Part shown: piece after piece, positions 19,191-19,444 of the stretch
How positions within the stretch are numbered: position 1 is the first letter of the stretch
Layout of the letters: each line of letters starts with the position of its first letter
The notes under the pieces: model-generated
Told to the model about the DNA's origin: nothing
What the model saw: the letters and a program-made list of their open reading frames with translations, nothing else
Database searches by the model: none
Program-made: the position numbers and the translations under genes
Assembly (NCBI GenBank): GCA_910592005.1
Contig: CAJVPP010001525.1
Coordinates: 1-19,444, forward strand
Length of the DNA: 19,444 bases
Source of the DNA: Funneliformis mosseae
Taxonomy: Eukaryota; Glomeromycota; Glomeromycetes; Glomerales; Glomeraceae
Direction of reading: 5' to 3'

Positions 19191-19321
19191 AATGCATACG
19201 AATAAAATAGGGTCATAAAAATAGTTCTAAAAGATTTCACCTCAAGACATCATCAAAAATACAAAAACGGAAATTAAAAAAAAAACAAAAAAAAAAAATA
19301 AATAAAATTCTAAACTACAAA

Positions 19322-19444
19322 ATGTGGATGAAGTGGCCAATGGAGGATTATTTTAAATGCAAAAAGGAACAAAAACAACCAACTTCATATAATATATACG
19401 ATACATCAAGGTACCGTAGTCATGCTTATCAAAAGATAAGCACC
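19322..19444 (+). CDS. Open frame running off the right edge, 5' part of an unknown gene
   Basis: ATG at 19322 opens 41 codons with no stop before the window ends. It starts MWMKWPMEDYFKCKKEQKQP and continues with a Tyr/Ser/Arg-rich part. It may be the start of a gene, or an exon of the same gene as 19092-19190. Too short to classify; no signal peptide. Confidence 0.3.
   Translation, partial: MWMKWPMEDYFKCKKEQKQPTSYNIYDTSRYRSHAYQKIST

Overview
The window looks like nuclear DNA of an AT-rich, repeat-rich fungus of the arbuscular mycorrhizal kind (Glomeromycotina, Rhizophagus-like). The evidence is phase-consistent GT-AG introns of about 64-77 nt, TATA boxes 40-60 bp before start codons, very AT-rich spacers with long A/T runs, and two genes of the large zinc-ribbon plus protein-kinase family that I associate with Rhizophagus. 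No bacterial features are seen. The organism call is inference from gene content and style, not from a database match.

Left part (1-3100): no intact gene. The minus strand of about 50-1215 holds a chain of open, protein-like fragments broken by stops and frame changes. The minus strand of about 1686-2055 has pieces that look like a decayed BTB domain. An exon-like plus-strand stretch lies at 2112-2353, and two inverted-repeat structures lie at 1754-1807 and 2517-2701. At 3115-4863 is the cleanest gene here: an intronless 582-residue secreted, cysteine-rich, glycosylatable protein of unknown family with a TATA box and an AATAAA signal.

Middle (4864-12580): mostly AT-rich spacer with a foldback element (5508-5650), a tRNA-derived SINE-like element with A and B boxes (7804-8085), a GCT/GGT trinucleotide tract (9291-9405), and several low-confidence exon-like fragments (5791-6101, 6255-6452, 6643-7257 minus, 8777-9135, 10280-10518 minus, 11919-12017). 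In AT-rich DNA some such open stretches occur by chance, so they are candidates only.

Right part (12581-17277): two related kinase genes arranged tail to tail. The plus-strand gene (12581-14530) reads as intact: six regular CxxC-x13-CxxC repeats followed by a complete kinase domain, in four proposed exons; the last two exons are short and recovered by matching splice phases. The minus-strand gene (17277 to about 15626) has the same kind of layout and the same intron position at helix C, but carries four frame shifts, an in-frame stop and a gap at helix C, so it is a pseudogene. Between them (14938-15066) is a possible piece of a transposase-type BED region.

Right edge: a 55-codon minus-strand ORF with a well-placed TATA box (17773-17940), a small inverted-repeat element (18348-18492) whose core sequence recurs inverted near 11338-11390, and exon-like plus-strand stretches at 19092-19190 and 19322-19444, the last running off the window.
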